Below, piece after piece: positions 1 through 10,210 of a stretch of DNA of 64,000 nt (within the stretch, counting starts at the first letter, position 1; every line of letters starts with the position of its first letter). The stretch lies in contig NC_089435.1 in NCBI RefSeq assembly GCF_026210795.1, positions 930,001-994,000 on the forward strand. The letters run 5' to 3'. The notes below the pieces were generated by a model. It had not been told where the DNA came from. It saw nothing but the letters and a program-made list of their open reading frames with translations, and did not search any database. Both the position numbers and the translations under genes were made by a program. The DNA comes from Rhizophagus irregularis (Eukaryota; Glomeromycota; Glomeromycetes; Glomerales; Glomeraceae).

Positions 1-2762
1 TATAAATTTCATAAGAAAATTACTTTGCATAATGATTGTAAAATTCTATTAATAAATTTCGAATTAAATCTAGCTCTTCAAATTCTATTAGAGGTTGAAT
101 GCATAACTTGACAGCTTCAACAAATCTTGACCATCCTAAGAGGTTACTATTATTTTAAGTTAAATAATGTTATCAGCAGACTTTTTATTATTTTATCTGC
201 CAACAATTTGATTTTTTTTATTACCTTTGCGGCAATCGCCCTTTTAGTAATGGTAAAGAGAATAAAATGATCCAATTAGCCCACTCTACAGCTTTAAACC
301 CAGCTGAATGTTTAACGATATTGCGTGGAGGACGTCCAATATCAGGTGGCATATGAGATCTACTTCGTTCCATGATTTCACCAATTTCAACCCATGTTTT
401 AGAACTTATTGTATATTCATTTGAGTTCCATTCATTATTTTTTGGATAGAATTTTCCTATCCAATGTCGAAACATATGGGGTGCAACATTTTCGAAAAAA
501 AGGTGCATTATACACAGGTCGAAAAGTGAAAAATCAGGCACCAATCGGTCACCAATCAGGTAGCTGATTGGTGACTGATTGGTGCCTGATTGGCATTTTC
601 GCCAAATACCGTCACCAATCAGGCAGTTTACTAACTTTTGATCCAGTGATCAGAAAAGAATGAAATATAGCTCATTGGAATCGTCTCAACAAGACGAATC
701 TAATGGTAGTAAAATTGCATTTCTAGGATTAATACTTGATGAGAAATTAAGTAAAATATAAAAATAAAAATGTATCATTTATATTTTATTTAATTTTTTA
801 TTAACTTTTAATCCTAGAGATGCGATTTTACTACTATTAGATTCGTCTTGTTGAGACGATTCCAATGAGCTATATTTCATTCTTTTCTGATCACTGGATC
901 AAAAGTTAGTAAACTGCCTGATTGGTGACGGTATTTGGCGAAAATGCCAATCAGGCACCAATCGGTCACCAATCAGGTACCTGATTGGTGACCGATTGGT
1001 GACTGATTGATGCCTGATTTTTCACTTTTTGACCTGTGATATCTACTGGAAATGAACGTGGAAAATTTATAGAAGATAACTCAAATAAAATACTCTTTCC
1101 TTTAATTCCTAATTTTTTTTATTAAACAAAAAATTTTTAAAATTGAGAAAATATATTAATATTAATTACTAAGAATTTATTTTTATTTTAAAATATTGGA
1201 CCAACCGCAGTCACGTATATAAGTTTCTCTACGATCTCCCTCCAGACGTTCTATTTGATTTGTGCTATTCAGTATTTCATCATGTGTTCGAATTGGTAAT
1301 CGTTTAGGATTAATATTTTGTTACAATGGATAATACACATGTCTATTCGTTTCATTTAAAGTCCCTCGAAGATTACAAAATCTGCAACCTGAGTATGAAT
1401 TATGTCCTGTTAAACATAGAACCTTTAAAAGGGCAGGGATATCGCCGGTCCAAGCCAGAATGTTAGCACGTAGAGTAAACTGTTCCTCTTTGTTACCATC
1501 GTAACAAGAGATTCCATCTGTAAATATTAAAAATATTATTAATAAATATTACATTTATTACGTACCATTTATTTAAAATATACCTTGTAAGAATTTCATT
1601 TCTTGAATTAATGGATAGAGAAATGAATTAAAATCTTGAGGTTGTTTTGGCCCCGGGATTATTAAAGTTACCATTAAATTTTCTTTCTTTACTCTTAATT
1701 CTTGAGGTAAATTATTATTTAGAAACAGGAACACCCAACAATCATCGGTCTTTTGACGAAATATTTGGTAGCCGTCGCAAGAAGCAGTAAATGCGATGTC
1801 TCTTGGATCGGGAAAATATTCGTCATTTAATAATTCTTGATAAATCTGTCTATCAAAGATGTCACCTATGTTATTATGAGCAAATTCTCCTTTATTACAA
1901 GTATAATTGTGCCTATATAATAGTTCTTTAGATCTTTCAGGGTTTTTAAATTGAAGCTTTAAACGCTCAATTATAGAAGTAAAAGGTAGATTTTTTCTCG
2001 CTTTACCATTACTATAATATCGATCCTCCTTACAAAATTTACATTTTGTTTCATTTTCTAAAACTCCTACGAATGCACAACATGAATTAACGCACATATC
2101 GTATATTTTTGGTTCAATTCCTACTATTGAACCAAGCTTTCTTTTTACTTTATTAAAACTTATTTTATTTCTATTGAAGGCTTTATATATATTATTAAAT
2201 GCTGCTTCAGAAAAATTAAAATTCGATTTCACATATAAAAGCCTTAATCCTTCGAACAATTCATTAGAAAAAGTCGTATTATCTAAAAAAAGTTGGTAAA
2301 TTACTAATTTAAAATATTATTATAATTATTTCGAAATTCATCTTCTTTATCATCAGAGGTATCAAACTCTAATTCACTTTGAGAATCATAATGGTTTAAG
2401 TCATCGCTTTCATGATAGTAATCATCAATTTCCTCATCCTCATCTTGAAAACTGGAGAGAATTTCCATAGAAGCCTCATCATTATGTAAGGTAGTAAGAT
2501 TTTCTTCCTCTATAAGAATTTCTTCATTGTCAGATATTTCCGATATTTCCATAGGAGATGAGCGTTCTTCATATGAGTTTTCTTCTTCATTTTCTTCATT
2601 TTCTTCAAAATAATTTTCTTCAGAATGAAGACTTTGGTATGCATTTTCTAGTTCTTGCTCCTCTTGTTCTTTTTTCATATGACGAATTACTGTTGTTCTA
2701 TGAATTTCTTTTCCAATACCATTTGTTAAAGCTTTACAATGAGTACATGTACACAAAGGCAT
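1..2762 (-). pseudogene. Tnp2-type (CACTA/Plavaka-like) DNA transposase, broken, runs off the left edge
   Basis: Catalytic protein of a cut-and-paste DNA transposon. The N-terminus (2762 downward) starts MPLCTCTHCKAL, a CxCxxC zinc-binding motif, followed by a Glu/Asp-rich linker. The next block (about 2290-1584) has MCVNSCCAF...CKFC and the Tnp2-like IIPGPKQPQDFNSFLYPL. Introns I infer: 1518-1583, 1109-1205 and 147-224. Exon 1206-1517 encodes the CRFCN cluster; exon 1039-1108 joins 225-512 across an inserted element to read PVDIMHLFFENVAPHMF; exon 146-1 leaves the window. Lesions: an in-frame TAA at 1321-1323, a frame break near 2290-2304 (the gap is too short for an intron), and the foldback element at 513-1038. 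Family assignment rests on remembered Tnp2 motifs; I am confident it is a transposase and less sure of the subfamily. Confidence 0.8.
513..1038. mobile_element. 526-bp foldback MITE inserted in the Tnp2 transposase exon, TSD ATA
   Basis: Nearly the whole element is one palindrome. Left terminus CACAGGTC at 513, right terminus GACCTGTG ending at 1038; the arms run about 250 bp each (for example CTCATTGGAATCGTCTC near 672 is mirrored near 858) around an AT-rich centre near 745-800. Flanks are ATA at 510-512 and ATA at 1039-1041, a 3-bp target duplication. Removing the element plus one ATA restores the host reading VDIMHL, and the exon-end phase then agrees with the next intron. It has no coding capacity. 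The 3-bp TSD and CAC-starting end suggest mobilisation by a CACTA/Plavaka-type enzyme; that is inference. Internal short inverted motifs (CACCAATCAGG and its complement CCTGATTGGTG) repeat several times in each arm. Confidence 0.9.
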
Positions 2763-3255
2763 ACTAATTAATAAAATATATATGTATTTTGGTCTTTTAA
2801 TAAAAAAGTTTTGTTGGTACTATTTTCTTCGAATTTCAATCTATATATAATCAAATAAAACTAGTCCAAATGTCAGACAAATTTTTTTAGTTATATAGTT
2901 TTTTTAGTTATATAGATTTATCAAAAAATTTATTATTGATTTAATACAAAATATCTATATAATTATAAACAACCTCACAAAAAAAATTCGTTAATATCAA
3001 AAAAAATTTTCACAAATTTATTAGTCGGAAATAATATTGAAAAAATCAATCTCATAAAAAAAATTCTCATTAAATCGAAAAAAAAATCTCAATAAACAGA
3101 AAAAGTTCTCACTAAATCAAAAATTCTCACTAAAAAAAAAATTTTTACACGAATTTATTAGTCAGAACAATATCATTGACTAAAAAAAATCTCACAAAAA
3201 GCCATAGGACATAGTTCTATAGTCTTAACCCAAACCAAAAAAAAGAATAAACTAT
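2763..3255. other. AT-rich intergenic DNA, no gene seen
   Basis: Only A/T-rich low-complexity sequence with repeated short motifs such as TCTCACTAAA and TCTCAATAAA between 2980 and 3130. I see no convincing coding exon, hairpin array or element end before the MITE at 3256. Confidence 0.5.
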
Positions 3256-3455
3256 CCCTATAAAAAATTTTTATCCGAATATTTCCATTATTTTTCCGTG
3301 TCTTCCGTAAAAATTCTGTGAAAATGATACATTCACGGATATCTGTGTTAGCGAGATGAAAATTTCCATGATTTAAGGCTATAAATTCCATTAAAATGAT
3401 GCATTCACGGAAAAAAATATGGAAAGATAAAACACAGATCAGATTTTTTACAGGG
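3256..3455. mobile_element. 200-bp MITE, CCCTRTAAAAA family, TSD TAT
   Basis: Left end CCCTATAAAAAATTTTTA at 3256 and right end TTTTTTACAGGG at 3455 are inverted repeats. TAT precedes the left end (3253-3255) and TAT follows the right end (3456-3458), a 3-bp target duplication. Internal ATTCACGGA motifs recur near 3331 and 3401. It belongs with the elements at 23824, 31346 and 33437, which share the CCCT(A/G)TAAAAA end and 3-bp duplications. Non-coding. Confidence 0.75.
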
Positions 3456-4490
3456 TATATTTTTTGGGTTAAAAAAAAAATCCAAAATTTTGATAAATTC
3501 CGATTAAAAAAAAAACCCCTAAAAAAAAATCCAATAAGAATAAAAAAATTTTGGTTAAGTTAACCAAAAGAAACAATAATGATAAAAAGAGGGATAAAAA
3601 ATTAATAAAAAAAAGACTAAAAAGGTAGTTTCAGTTTTTTAGTAAAAATTATTATTATAGAAATGGTTCGTGGTAACTAAAAGAGTGGAAATGACCGCAA
3701 ATAAATGCATAAGAGAAATTATACTTTTTTTTTGTTAGTATTAAAATCCAGTTAAAATTTTAATTAATTATAAATGTATTAGTTTAAAGATTGGCTATCG
3801 TAGTTAGTTAATTATGATATGATAATTACGAAATAGATTGAACGCAAGAATATCACACTTTTCAATGTTACACAATTCAAATTATTTATACCGGGTAATC
3901 TAAATATGACAAAATTTTTTTAATTAGATAGATGATGGGCTGAGATCTGGATTTCTTAGCTTTAACATTCGAAAAACAATATCTGAAGGTACTATATGTA
4001 TCATCGAAAAGAAGAAATCTGTAATCTAATAAGGATGTTTAATTAAAATTAAGCCATGTTTATTAAAAGCTTTGACCGTTAAAAAGCCTTGATCATTAAA
4101 AAGCTTTGATTATTAAAAGCCTTGATCATTAAATTAAATAATTTGATTAAATTTTTTATTATTGTTAATTAATTAATCCGTTATTATTTTAAAATATTAA
4201 AACAAATATTTTTAGTTTACATCCGGATATGTACAGCATAAAATATACAATAAATAATAATAAACAATTTTTTTATAAAATCTAATCAAATGAACTGGTG
4301 GCGTCAAAAGATTTGAATTTAATTGATTCATAAAAGATGGCTGAGATCCCGTTCACAACCTCAATCGTATAATAATAAATCGACCAAATTCTTAACAGTA
4401 TTACGCTTTGCTATTTATAATAAGTTTAAATCATGAGCTGATGTAAAAAAGGAATGAGGTTAAATATCACATGCACTATATTTAGTTTTT
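3456..4490. other. AT-rich intergenic DNA with a short degenerate tandem repeat
   Basis: No gene recognised. At about 4055-4135 a roughly 20-bp unit of the type AAAAGCCTTGATCATT is repeated four times with drift. The remainder is A/T-rich, with several in-frame stops in every frame. Confidence 0.4.
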
Positions 4491-4895
4491 TACGGTCTTT
4501 AAACTTTAAAAATAAGCGGTATCAAGAAAAATTTGCGAGAATTTTTCTTAAAAAATCGTGATTTCAATTTATTTAAACTTTAAAAATAAGCGGTATCAAG
4601 AAAAATTCGCGAGAATTTTTCTTGAAATCGTGATTTCAGTTTGCTAATCGGTCTTTAAACTTTAAAATAAGCAGCATCAAGAAAAATTCACGAGAATTTT
4701 TCTTAAAAAATCGTGATTTCAATTTATTTAAACTTTAAAAATAAGCGGTATCAAGAAAAATTCGTGAGAATTTTTCTTAAATTCGTTACTAATCGGTCTT
4801 TAAACTTTAAAAATAAGCAGTATCAAGAAAAATTCGCGAGAATTTTCCTTGATACTGCTTAATTTTTAAATTAAAACCTTAATTAATACTAAATT
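4491..4895. repeat. Hairpin satellite array 1 (units of about 73-83 bp)
   Basis: Five tandem units, each with CTTTAAACTTTAAAAATAAG, then (G/C)GGTATC or CAGTATC, then a hairpin whose 11-bp arms are AAGAAAAATTC and GAATTTTTCTT around a 4-nt loop, then AATCGTGATTTCA. Loops seen on this strand are GCGA, ACGA and GTGA. Adjacent units differ in the spacer, so two unit subtypes alternate. The same unit occurs on the opposite strand at 13471-13935 and mixed at 8391-9240, and on this strand again at 16436-17065. Confidence 0.85.
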
Positions 4896-6170
4896 AGCTA
4901 AAGCAGTATCACAGAATTATATAAATTTATATAAACCAATCTATCTAATCTCATTAAAGAAGCCCCATGTAAAAAAAAATGTTGATCCGTGTTTTATCGT
5001 TTCATGTTATCACAGAATTTTTATGGAATTACGGAGGAATAATGGAAATATTCAGATAAAAATTTTTTTATGATGGGCTTAATCAGTTTCCCGTTTTTTC
5101 TAGTAATTATACGAATTAGTTGGCTTTGTGCCACTCTGACATATTAAAAAAAAATAATTGATCATCTGTATATTTAAATACCAGTTTTCATCCAGTTTTT
5201 CACCCGATTTTAGTCTCACACTATTTTGAAAATAGTGATATAGGGTCAGATCATATTATAAATAAATATTTTTTTTCGCTCTTTTTTTTAATTCAAGCAA
5301 TCATTTAGTATTGAATTCTATTTAATTTTTATTTTATATTAGATCATTATTTCATATATTATGTATTTTAAAAAAAAAATTTTTCCATTCATCTAAATCA
5401 TTATTTAGTTCTTCTTTATCTATTATATAGTAAGTTTAATTAATTTTAATAAATCCTACACAATGGTCAATAGCACATACATCAATAAACTCATGAGATT
5501 CATTTCCCAAAAATGATAAAAGTCTTATATTATCTTCTTTAACTAATGGATAATTAGATATATGCATAAGCCAAAAATACATACATTTTTATCAAACTAT
5601 TTACAGTACATACCATCAAATAATTAATTCTTGTTCAATCATAATTTCTTCTAATTCATTTTGAAGAGAATGACTACATAAAAATTAATAATATCCATAA
5701 ATACTAACATTTGATCATAAATATTGTGTTACTGATTTCTTAGATAGCCTATGCTATATTACGCAATTAATTTTCCTATATGACTTTATTTGATTTATGT
5801 GCTACTGATTTCTTAGATAGGCTATGCTATATTACGCAATTTTACGCAATTTATTTGATTTATGGCTTGTGATTTTTAAATTTCAGACTGTTTATGGTCG
5901 ATATTATGCAAATCGTATGATGATTTTAACATGGTGTCCAGTAAATTAACTTTTGTTTTACCTTATTTAATATTAAAAATTACTATGTGAATGAGAAATT
6001 AATAAAGTAAAACAAATGTAGACTTAAATAACTTAAATATCAATTTATTGGGTAATTTTGGTATTACAAACCATTTTTAAGCAATGAAGATTATTAAATA
6101 TTTAGCATTTAACGTAAGAAATGCAGTAAAAAATTTTTTCCTATTAGAATGGTAGTTTTACAGTCAAAAA
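4896..6170. other. AT-rich intergenic DNA with a foldback remnant and a 36-bp direct repeat
   Basis: At 4964-5077 a CCCATGTAAAAA end and a TTTTTTTATGATGGG end face each other; internally it is a diverged inverted copy of the 3256-3455 MITE, but I find no matching target duplication. At about 5736 and 5806 the segment CTGATTTCTTAGATAG...CTATATTACGCAATT is directly repeated 70 bp apart. No gene recognised. Confidence 0.45.
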
Positions 6171-6500
6171 TAAACATCTAAATACCAGAACAAGTAAAAA
6201 GCCTCAAGATAAGCTGGTCGATTTCTAATTAAGTATTAAAAAAACTACTACCAAAAAGCTTAAATACCAGAATGAGTAAAAAGCCTTAAGATAAGCAGAT
6301 CAACTTCTATTTAAGTATTAGAACCAAGTAAATTTTCACACATTATTTAAATACGCAAATTTTTTTTTTTAAATACTTTTTTTCGCGCAAAATTTTTTTT
6401 AAATACTTTTTTTCGCGCAAAATTTTTTTTTTAAATACTTTTTTTCGCGCAAAATTTTTTTTTTTAAATACTTTTTTTCACGCAAATTTTTTTTACTCAC
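6171..6500. repeat. Upstream repeats of the zinc-knuckle gene: 80-bp direct repeat plus 30-bp tandem repeat
   Basis: Near 6178 and 6258 an approximately 80-bp segment (AAATACCAGAA..AAGTAAAAAGCC..AAGATAAGC) is duplicated. At 6372-6495 the unit AAATACTTTTTTTCGCGC plus a run of A/T repeats four times at about 30 bp. This lies 40 bp upstream of the ATG at 6539 and may include the promoter; I cannot point to a defined promoter element. Confidence 0.6.
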
Positions 6501-6538
6501 ACTAAGTACTCTTTTATTCACCAAGCTTTTTTACAAAA

Positions 6539-7231
6539 ATGACTGAAGATAACGAAAGTTTTTCAGTCATAGAAAATAATGTTACTACAAAAGATATACT
6601 CAATAATATCGATAAAAGCTTTGGAGTCATCACTAATCTATCAAATTTTTTAGTTGAATTAACACGCACTCAAAATGACACGATAAATGAATTAACTCGT
6701 AATCAGAATAAAACAATACATGAGTTATTATGCATGGTAAAAACGTTAATATCATCATCATCACCACCGACATCATTTACGTCATCGTCACCACCACCTT
6801 CAATATTATCATCATCATTATCATCGTTGCCCCCATCATCATCTCCACCATCTTCATCTCCATCATCGTCATCATCATCTCCGCCTCTGCCATCATCATC
6901 CCCACCACCAGTACAACTTTATTCGGCGAAAGATATAAAAATTTGTCTGACAACCAACTGGATTTTACCAGTGGAATTTTATAGAGACCCCTGCCATATT
7001 TGCCTATATTACGGACATGGATTCAGAAATTGTCCGAATATAATTTTTACAGCACAAGAACTTCAGAATATTTGTATAAAGTGTTGGGGACCAATCCATG
7101 GAACATCGACAAATTGTACTAATGATCAGGTCACACCTCTGTTTAAAGAAGATTATATACAATCAACACAATTAATTCAAAAATTTTTTTTATATACAAC
7201 CAACACAATTAATTCAAAAATTTTTTTTTAG
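6539..7231 (+). CDS. Low-complexity Ser/Pro-rich protein with two CCHC-type zinc knuckles
   Basis: A 230-residue open frame. Residues 1-75 form a helical N-terminus with a duplicated LTR.QN.TI.EL motif; residues 76-130 are almost pure Ser and Pro encoded by (TCA/TCC)n; the C-terminal part carries CHICLYYGHGFRNC, an exact CX2CX4HX4C knuckle, and then CIKCWGPIHGTSTNC, a CX2CX4HX5C variant. Paired knuckles usually bind single-stranded nucleic acid, as in retroelement Gag and cellular CNBP-like proteins; here no protease or polymerase is nearby, so I do not call it Gag. The stop lies directly before a perfect GTAAG donor (AG/GTAAG at 7230), so splicing could alter the C-terminus. The downstream copy of its 3' end is described separately. 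Confidence 0.6.
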   Translation: MTEDNESFSVIENNVTTKDILNNIDKSFGVITNLSNFLVELTRTQNDTINELTRNQNKTIHELLCMVKTLISSSSPPTSFTSSSPPPSILSSSLSSLPPSSSPPSSSPSSSSSSPPLPSSSPPPVQLYSAKDIKICLTTNWILPVEFYRDPCHICLYYGHGFRNCPNIIFTAQELQNICIKCWGPIHGTSTNCTNDQVTPLFKEDYIQSTQLIQKFFLYTTNTINSKIFF

Positions 7232-7285
7232 GTAAGATTTTTAGATTTATACTTTTTGATTTTAATAATATATTAATATATTTTT

Positions 7286-7575
7286 TTATTACCAGTGGAA
7301 TATTATAAAGACCCCTGCCATATTCGCCTATATTATGAACATGGCTTTATAAATTGTCCAAGTATAATTTTTACAGTACAAGAACTTCAGAATATTTGTA
7401 TAAAGTGTTGGGGACCAATCCATGGAACATCGGGAAATTGTACTAATGATCGGGTCACACCTCTGTTTAAAGAAGGTTATATACAACCAACACAATTAAT
7501 TCAAAATTTTTTTTTTAGGTAAGATTTTTAGATTTATACTTTTTGATTTTAATAATATATTAATATATTTTTTTA
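7286..7575 (+). pseudogene. Tandem duplicate of the zinc-knuckle 3' exon, one zinc ligand lost
   Basis: Copies about 6960-7285 of the upstream gene. The repeated coding block reads MEYYKDPCHIRLYYEHGF, then the second knuckle CIKCWGPIHGTSGNC, so the first knuckle has Cys replaced by Arg (CHIR for CHIC) and is unlikely to bind zinc. The segment begins with ATTACCAG, a usable acceptor, and ends with the same AGGTAAG donor-like sequence, so it could act as an alternative last exon of the 6539 gene. Nucleotide identity is high, indicating a recent duplication. Confidence 0.55.
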
Positions 7576-7760
7576 TTAATAAATAATAATTAAATTGCCG
7601 ATATTTTTTGGTCATTAAAGGTAATTAATGATTATATATATATCTTTCAATTTATTTTATTATTAATATTTTTATTAACTTTTCTTTTTATTTAAATTAA
7701 AGGTCGTAATGAAAATTTTTTTTTTAACATACATGGTTAAAGATTTTATAATTTTTTTGT
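7576..7760. other. AT-rich spacer
   Basis: Short A/T-rich DNA between the duplicated exon and the hairpin repeats; nothing recognised. Confidence 0.4.
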
Positions 7761-7764
7761 TTTT

Positions 7765-8030
7765 TTCATATAACTGAAGTTTTACCTAGTAGGTTTGCTA
7801 GGTAGCATAACTAGGTAAAACTTTAGAATTTTTGAAGTTTTATTTTTTTGTTTTTTTTTCATGTAACTGAAGTTTTACCTAGTAGGTTAAGCTAGGTAGC
7901 ATAACTAGGTAAAACTTTAGAATTTTTGAAGTTTTATTTTTTGGTTTTTTTTCATATAACTGAAGTTTTACCTAGTAGGTTGGTTAGCTAGGTAGCATAA
8001 CTAGGTAAAACTTTAGAATTTTTGAAAAGT
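7765..8030. repeat. Three tandem copies of a 96-bp unit with a 14-bp-stem hairpin
   Basis: Each unit contains AAGTTTTACCTAGT and its exact complement ACTAGGTAAAACTT, about 24 bp apart, separated by AGG..GCTAGGTAGCATA, and followed by TAGAATTTTTGAAGTTTTATTTTTT and an oligo-T run. The second and third copies differ by small insertions inside the loop (GGTTTGC, GGTTAAGC, GGTTGGTTAGC) while stems are unchanged. It lies downstream of the zinc-knuckle gene. Could form cruciforms or RNA hairpins; function unknown. Confidence 0.8.
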
Positions 8031-8390
8031 TTTAAGGTTGCCGGGTGGCATAATAAACTTTTCTTCTAATAAATAATAAAAAAAATTAAATAAATTTTTC
8101 ATAAAAATTTTTAATAATTGCAATCTTAATTTATTAATGTGGATTTTTATCAAACATCTTAGTAATACTTAAATATGCAATCATGTATATATTATAGGTA
8201 TAATTAAAGTACTATGATTTCATATAAAATGGACTTAGTGTCTTAATTTACGTTAAATAATCAACCAGAAAACATTGATAAAAGTTTTTTGCATACCAAT
8301 GAAATACTGTAGTTCGGTAAATTTACTACCATACTTGTAAATTCCATATTTATATTAAAGAAAAAAGAAAATAAATGATAGCAAAATATT
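8031..8390. other. AT-rich intergenic DNA, nothing recognised
   Basis: A/T-rich sequence with no open reading frame of note and no repeat ends. Confidence 0.4.
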
Positions 8391-9240
8391 TGCGAGATTA
8401 ATAGATCTAAATCACGATTGTTAAAGAACAATTCGCAAGAATTTTTCTTGATACTGCTTAATTTTTGTGATACTGCTTAATTTTTAAAGTTTAAATGTGA
8501 TACCGCTTATTTTAATTTCGATTAATAAATTACACGTTATTAAGAAAAATTCGCAAGAATTTTTCTTAATGCTGCTTAATTTTTAAAGTTTAAAAATGTG
8601 ATACCGCTTATTTTAATTTCGATTAATAAATTAAAGTCACGTTCTTAAGAAAAATTCGCAAAAATTTTCTTAATACTGCTTAATTTTTAAAGTTTAATTA
8701 TGTGATACCGCTTATTTTAATTTCGATTAATAAATTAAAGTCACGTTCTTAAGAAAAATTCGCAAGAATTTTTCTTAATACTGCTTAATTTTTGTGATAC
8801 CGTGCTTAATTCCCTGATTAATAAAATTGAAATCACGTTTTTAAGAAAAATTCGTGAGAATTTTCCTTGATACTGCTTAATTCTAATTCAGCTAATTTAG
8901 TATTAAGGTTTTAATTTAAAAATTACGCAGTATCTAATTAAATCGTTCAGTTACACTAAATTTTTTTTTTTTTTTGCGAACAAAAAAAAAAAATTTTAAA
9001 TTCAAAAAAAAACGAGTTTTTTTTAGTATGTTTTAGTCGTTATCAAGAAAAATTCGCGAGAATTTTCCTTGATACTGCTTAATTCTAATTCAGCTAATTT
9101 AGTATTAAGGTTCTATCAAAGAATTTCTCGCGAATTTTTCTTGATGATCGTGATTTTTAATTTATAAATCAGACTTTTGAACTTTAAAATTAAGCAAGTA
9201 TGAAGGAAATTTCTTGCAAATTTTCGTTATAAATCAGACT
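8391..9240. repeat. Hairpin satellite array 2, diverged
   Basis: Copies of the AAGAAAAATTC / GAATTTTTCTT hairpin occur at about 8430, 8541, 8655, 8753, 8843, 9047 and 9120, with loops GCAA, GTGA and GCGA. Spacer sequence is of the type ATACTGCTTAATTTTTAAAGTTTAA...GTGATACCGCTTATTTTAATTTC, so the flanking modules run in the opposite order to array 1. The segment TTCAGCTAATTTAGTATTAAGGTT occurs at both about 8887 and 9089 and in complement near 4870, showing that array ends are shared. Confidence 0.75.
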
Positions 9241-9690
9241 TCTGATGGATCTTTTATATGATCACGTGAAATTATCTATACAGTTTACAGTAGGGATCGG
9301 CATCGCGCATGAATAGAAACTGCGCCCGACCTGCTAGATCATATGGAGATGATGTAATTTTTATTTGTGAAACTAAGGATATTGTTTGTTGTTTGAATCG
9401 TTACCAATTACGTTTAAAGATAACTCTATACTTATAAAAGATGATCGTGAAATCATATGAAATAAAATTTGTATATAAGGGGAATTTTCTTGATATTCTC
9501 ATGGGTAGTGGGATCACTGCATCCAAGTTTGATTCAAGTTTTAATAAGAGGAAAAAAAAAATTTTTCCTCTGCCATTTAATTAAAAAGATGAGTAAAAAA
9601 GACTATCAATATGAGTATATTAAAAGGCAAAACCGTCAGTTTGTGCTGTGATATTCACAAAATAAATATTACATATATGAGAGTATTATT
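9241..9690. other. Intergenic, slightly GC-richer, no supported gene
   Basis: Around 9290-9350 the sequence is richer in G/C than its surroundings (GGGATCGGCATCGCGCATG). A 60-codon open frame at 9469-9651 has no recognisable motif. I see no intron phase or similarity that would support a gene. Confidence 0.3.
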
Positions 9691-10205
9691 GACCATAATT
9701 AGATAATTAAATTGGTAATTTAAATTTATTTTAATAAATAAAACACCCCTTTGATTTTTTAGATCAATTCGAGACAATTAATTTTTTTCTCTAAATTTTT
9801 AGATCGATTCAACACCCTTATTGACCATAATTAGATTGTAATTAAATTTATTTTAATAAATAAAACACCCCCTTGATTTTTTAGATCAATTCGAGTTTAT
9901 TAAATAGACACCCTTTACAATTAATTTTTTCTCTGGATTTTTAAATCGATTCAACACCCTTATAATTAATTTTTTCTGATTTTTATCGATTTAACATCTT
10001 TAACATTAATTTTCTTCCTTCAATTTTTTCCTCAAAAATCACCCTTATAATTAATTTTTTCTTTAATTTTTTATCGATTTAACATCTTTAACACTAATTT
10101 TCTTCCTTCAATTTTTTCCTCAAACTTCCTTCATTTTTCCTTCAATTTTTTCCTCAAACTTCCTTCAATTTTTTCTTCTTCCTTCAATTTTTTCCTCAAA
10201 AATCT
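9691..10205. repeat. Degenerate T/C-rich repeats upstream of the 10-kb gene
   Basis: Units such as AAAACACCCCTTTGATTTTTTAGATC, TCGATTCAACACCCTTAT and CTTCCTTCAATTTTTTCCTCAAA are each repeated two to five times in direct orientation. The last group abuts the predicted start codon at 10211, so the array probably makes up the 5' flank or leader. Confidence 0.55.
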
Positions 10206-10210
10206 CAAAA

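Noticed and set aside
2558-2767. 69-codon plus-strand frame
   Set aside because: It is the complement of the acidic Glu-rich part of the Tnp2 transposase; its composition reflects that gene.
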